Shown here: piece by piece, positions 6,171 to 8,441 of the stretch
How positions within the stretch are numbered: the first letter of the stretch is position 1
Layout of the letters: the number at the start of each line of letters is the position of its first letter
Source: Acidobacteriota bacterium
Lineage (GTDB): Bacteria; Planctomycetota; Phycisphaerae; WQYP01; JAJZKJ01
Direction of reading: 5' to 3'
Length of the DNA stretch: 8,441 nt
NCBI GenBank assembly: GCA_021804195.1
Contig: JAJZKJ010000076.1
Location: 1-8,441 of the forward strand
Notes under the pieces: model-generated
What the model saw: the letters and a program-made list of their open reading frames with translations, nothing else
Told to the model about the DNA's origin: nothing
The model's database searches: none
Program-made: the position numbers and the translations under genes

Positions 6171-6274
6171 ACTACGGCCTCAAAATTGGCTAACTGTGGA
6201 ATCATAACGCGCCGGGAGGAGGCGGGGAAGCTGCCACCTGAATTCACCCATCCACAGCATCTGGCGGTAGCGCA
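6171..6274 (-). repeat. Conserved cassette leader, copy C (long)
   Basis: Collinear with 3238-3342. It begins 9 bases after the stop codon of the preceding gene and ends at the Rhs start codon. It contains GCGCGTTATGATTCC and TTTTGAGGCCG, with GAGG at 6181-6178 spaced 7 nt from the ATG. It probably holds the translation signal and perhaps the promoter of the unit. Confidence 0.65.
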
Positions 6275-6283
6275 AGCCGGGGG

Positions 6284-7531
6284 CTATCGCCGGTATCCAT
6301 TGATTCCCGTGGGACCCTGCCCGCCCGCAGCTGCCAAGATCGGCCCACGCTCGCCTGACATGAGTACCACCTGCCCAAGGTCGTACCAGAGCGGCCTGCC
6401 CAACATGCGGCTGACCTCTCCGTACCGCAGCAGTCGGCCGCGCCGCCCGAAAAGCCACCAATCGCACAGGTAGTAGGGGATCGGCTTGCGACGCTCCATC
6501 CGTGGGTCGCTGGTGATTACCCCGCCACGCCAGCGCCAGCGGCGTGCTATGGCAGCGATGTACAGCGTAGATCCGTCAGTGCAGCGAAACCGTACCCATA
6601 GGGGATACTCCATGGGCACCAGCGGGCCGAAATAACGAAGCACCGCGGCCAATCGCACCAATCCGTTCCCCTGGCCCACCCCCGTGCGAAACAATCGAGA
6701 AAAAAGCCAACCCGAGGGCTTCAGGCGTAATGCCGACACAAGCTTTTCGGCGGCGGCAACGTCCGCCGCCGTGCCGCGAGGTTTGGCCTTGAGCCGGTTT
6801 TTGCTCCAGTAAAAAATTGCGCTGCTACCCGCTGGCGATGATTGCCGGGCGCAAATTTCAGATGCGATTGCCGTCACCACCTGGCGCCAGATATCGCCCG
6901 TGGCAACCGTGCGAGCCCCGTTCCCACCTCGGTTGGGGAAAAATGCGAGGGAAACCGCCCACCTCGGAAACACCAGCGCCGCCTGCTGGAGTCTGACTTT
7001 GGGCCCCTTCCCGGGTGCCCGCCAGACCCCCAGCTTCCCCGCAGCGGTTGGACAGCCAATGACCAAGGCGCGCGGGCCCCCGGAAAAATGACCGGGTGGA
7101 AAGACATTTGTTGCCGCCACCCAAGCTGGCGCGGGCCCTCGCCACTTATACCTGATTTCTCCGGCGACCTGGGCGGAGTTCACTCCGGGACCGAGCAGGG
7201 CCAAAAGCTTTTTACCCGGCCTGGCGTCGAGACGCTTGCCAAGGGCATCGAAGGACACCGCTCGGTCGCTGAGAAATTGAAGGAGCTTGGCGGCACTCCG
7301 CCGGGGTAGCGGGGAAATTTGGAAGGGCTTGTTGAGGACCGGCATTGCGACCCCGTTCCCCACCAATCGGCGCCACGGCGAGCCGGGCCGGTGGAGCCCG
7401 ATGGCGGCTTGCCCGTTCGGCCCGTCGGCTGGCGTAACGCCGGCGGCCAAGGCCAAGCCCACGATGGCGGCCCCGGTAATGAGCCGCCAAAGCTGGTTCC
7501 AATGCGGTTTTCTATTCGCCATGGACGGCAT
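6284..7531 (-). CDS. Exported 415-aa protein of unknown family, unit D (candidate immunity protein)
   Basis: The start at ATG 7531 is supported by GGAG (7542-7539) at 7 nt; a second ATG at 7522 is possible. The N-terminus NRKPHWNQLWRLITGAAIVG followed by LALAAGVTPADG is a signal peptide or uncleaved anchor. The mature part is basic and Trp/Arg/Gly-rich. It has mixed alpha/beta stretches such as RSAAKLLQFLSDRAVSFDAL, PRALVIGCPTAAGKLGVW, GDIWRQVVTAIASEICARQ and YPLWVRFRCTDGSTLYIAAI, and ends GPTGINGYRR. No catalytic motif or family was recognised. It overlaps the end of the unit D Rhs tip by 20 bases, so the two are translationally coupled. That is the usual arrangement of a toxin and its immunity gene, although 415 residues is long for an immunity protein. 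The unit C leader begins right after its stop. Confidence 0.75.
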   Translation of the reverse strand: MPSMANRKPHWNQLWRLITGAAIVGLALAAGVTPADGPNGQAAIGLHRPGSPWRRLVGNGVAMPVLNKPFQISPLPRRSAAKLLQFLSDRAVSFDALGKRLDARPGKKLLALLGPGVNSAQVAGEIRYKWRGPAPAWVAATNVFPPGHFSGGPRALVIGCPTAAGKLGVWRAPGKGPKVRLQQAALVFPRWAVSLAFFPNRGGNGARTVATGDIWRQVVTAIASEICARQSSPAGSSAIFYWSKNRLKAKPRGTAADVAAAEKLVSALRLKPSGWLFSRLFRTGVGQGNGLVRLAAVLRYFGPLVPMEYPLWVRFRCTDGSTLYIAAIARRWRWRGGVITSDPRMERRKPIPYYLCDWWLFGRRGRLLRYGEVSRMLGRPLWYDLGQVVLMSGERGPILAAAGGQGPTGINGYRR

Positions 7532-8255
7532 CGAATATCTCCGTCGCTAAATCGGTGAGGGACTTTCTGAAATCCGTCATGCTGGCGTCGACGCTGGTCT
7601 TGTCGCCCAATGTCAAGGGGTTGGTACCCTCGCCCTCCCAGTGCTGGACGGGGAAAAATAATACCCTCAATTCTTTGCCCTTGGTTGTCGACTGCCATTT
7701 AACGTCAGTGGGGTGGCCGTTCTCGATGCACTTGTAGGTGAAGACGCGGGTGTCCTCCCAATACGCGACGACCTTGTAGTTGTAGGTGGCCGTCGTAATG
7801 TCGGTGGTATGGATAATGTTATTGACCGTGGCCCCGACGTCCGTCATATCGGCGATCGCGTGAGCAACCTCGGCAATGACGGATCCCCCTGGGCTGCCCG
7901 GCAGGTCGACACTGCCGAAGCTGCCCTCGTAATAATAATTACGGTAGAATCGGTGATCCGGGAGGTAGTGTATCGGCCCGCCGACATAGTAGACATGCAG
8001 CCCCTCCGCATCCACATTCCCCACCGGCGAGGAATCGACGAATTGATACGTATTGGCCCCATTGATGTACTGGGCCGGGTCCTGCTCCGTCCACCGGCCG
8101 AGGCTCGGCGAATAGTCGCGGGTACGGCCACGGTGAAGCCCCGTCATCGTATCCAGCGCCATGCCTTGATACAGATTATTCGCCACGGGTTGTATGCGGC
8201 GGCGGCGGCGGACCGCGTCCGAACTGCGTAATGATTTTTCATCGATGGCGACCAT
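7512..8255 (-). CDS. Unit D orphan Rhs tip with Tyr/His-rich tail (putative toxin)
   Basis: 247 residues from ATG 8255, chosen because MVAI aligns with the starts of units A-C; GTG at 8267 is in frame. After MVAI the N-terminus diverges and is short and basic (SSDAVRRRRRIQPVA). The Rhs core spans 22-85 (NNLYQGMALDTMTGL through SSPVGNVDAEGL). The tail begins with an aromatic block (HVYYVGGPIHYLPDHRFYRN then YYYEG, 87-111). A helical part follows (VIAEVAHAIADMTDVGATVN, about 127-146), then beta-like KVVAYWEDTRVFTYKCIENG, and an acidic C-terminal helix (MTDFRKSLTDLATEIFDAVH). No known toxin family is recognised. It overlaps the 415-aa gene by 20 bases. Confidence 0.77.
   Translation of the reverse strand: MVAIDEKSLRSSDAVRRRRRIQPVANNLYQGMALDTMTGLHRGRTRDYSPSLGRWTEQDPAQYINGANTYQFVDSSPVGNVDAEGLHVYYVGGPIHYLPDHRFYRNYYYEGSFGSVDLPGSPGGSVIAEVAHAIADMTDVGATVNNIIHTTDITTATYNYKVVAYWEDTRVFTYKCIENGHPTDVKWQSTTKGKELRVLFFPVQHWEGEGTNPLTLGDKTSVDASMTDFRKSLTDLATEIFDAVHGE
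8001..8192 (-). repeat. Rhs core coding repeat, copy D
   Basis: Encodes NNLYQGM through GNVDAEG. It is the most diverged of the three full copies at TGLHRGRTRDYSPS, but is near-identical to B and C over the DPAQYINGANTYQ codons. Confidence 0.82.
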
Positions 8256-8305
8256 AAGAGCCCCCACGTCTCAATTACCTCAGAAAACATAACGCGCGGG
8301 GCGGG
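8256..8305 (-). repeat. Conserved cassette leader, copy D (diverged)
   Basis: Only GCGCGTTATG and the position just before ATGGTCGCC are clearly kept relative to copies A-C; the bases between have diverged. The GAGG ribosome site of the other copies is not present at the same spot. Confidence 0.45.
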
Positions 8306-8441
8306 CGGAATCAAACGGCGGGAATAAAAAGCATTCCAACGTACCTGTGATTCAAATTTCCTTTTACGGGGCGGCATGTTCGTTATCGGTCATTGCCGAA
8401 CGAGTCGACCCGATGGGCCCTCCACCGCGTCCGTAGATTGT
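8306..8441. other. Right-edge stretch without an assignable gene
   Basis: All three minus-strand frames enter from the edge and stop within 80 bases (TGA, TAA and TAA), so this may hold the last codons of the gene before unit D. None of the frames can be preferred on composition. I see no promoter, terminator or repeat here. Confidence 0.3.

Noticed and set aside
6200..6240. TATGAT in the leader as a firm promoter
   Set aside because: A -10-like hexamer occurs in copies B and C, but no -35 is recognisable at the right spacing, and copies A and D differ.
8001..8192. Spaced repeats as a CRISPR array or integron
   Set aside because: The repeats are about 190 bases, coding, and separated by kilobases of genes. 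No short regular repeats, attC-like sites or integrase were seen.

Overview
The window is a GC-rich bacterial accessory region in which every supportable gene lies on the minus strand, so it reads from right (8441) to left (1). Four short open reading frames carry the Rhs repeat-associated core in the form LYQGM...TGLYDERNRDYSPSLGRW...DPAQYINGANTYQFV, or a variant of it. That wording, together with exported small proteins of no recognised family, recalls planctomycete (Phycisphaerae-like) genomes. This is recollection rather than a search result, and the phylum assignment is tentative. No tRNA, rRNA, CRISPR array, transposase or integrase was recognised.

Layout in transcription order. Unit D: Rhs tip 8255-7512, overlapped by 20 bases by a gene for an exported 415-aa protein (7531-6284). 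Unit C: Rhs tip 6170-5232 with a long glycine-rich, beta-like tail, then a frameshifted gene fragment (5235-5109), a multi-span membrane protein (5026-4343) and an exported beta-rich protein (4220-3408). Unit B: Rhs tip 3237-2365 with a hydrophobic C-terminus, then two overlapping small membrane proteins (41 aa, 2339-2214; 125 aa, 2283-1906). Unit A: Rhs tip 1851-954, split by a one-base excess in a G8 run. Repairing the run gives a 298-aa protein whose tail has the His-Gly and Gly-Cys motifs of a clan CD (caspase-fold) cysteine protease. It is followed by a membrane-tethered ankyrin-repeat protein that runs off the left edge (825-1).

Each unit starts with a conserved leader just before the start codon and an N-terminus beginning MVAI. 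A conserved Rhs core of about 64 residues follows (shortened in unit A), then an unrelated tail and one to three unrelated downstream genes. This is the architecture of an array of orphan polymorphic-toxin cassettes (toxin tip plus candidate immunity genes) that share a 5' homology block and can recombine with a full-length rhs gene elsewhere. All six intact or nearly intact downstream genes encode a signal peptide or membrane segment, which suggests the tips act in the envelope or periplasm. Toxin and immunity roles are inferred from architecture. Only the Rhs core, the ankyrin repeats and the His/Cys motif pair rest on recognisable sequence.
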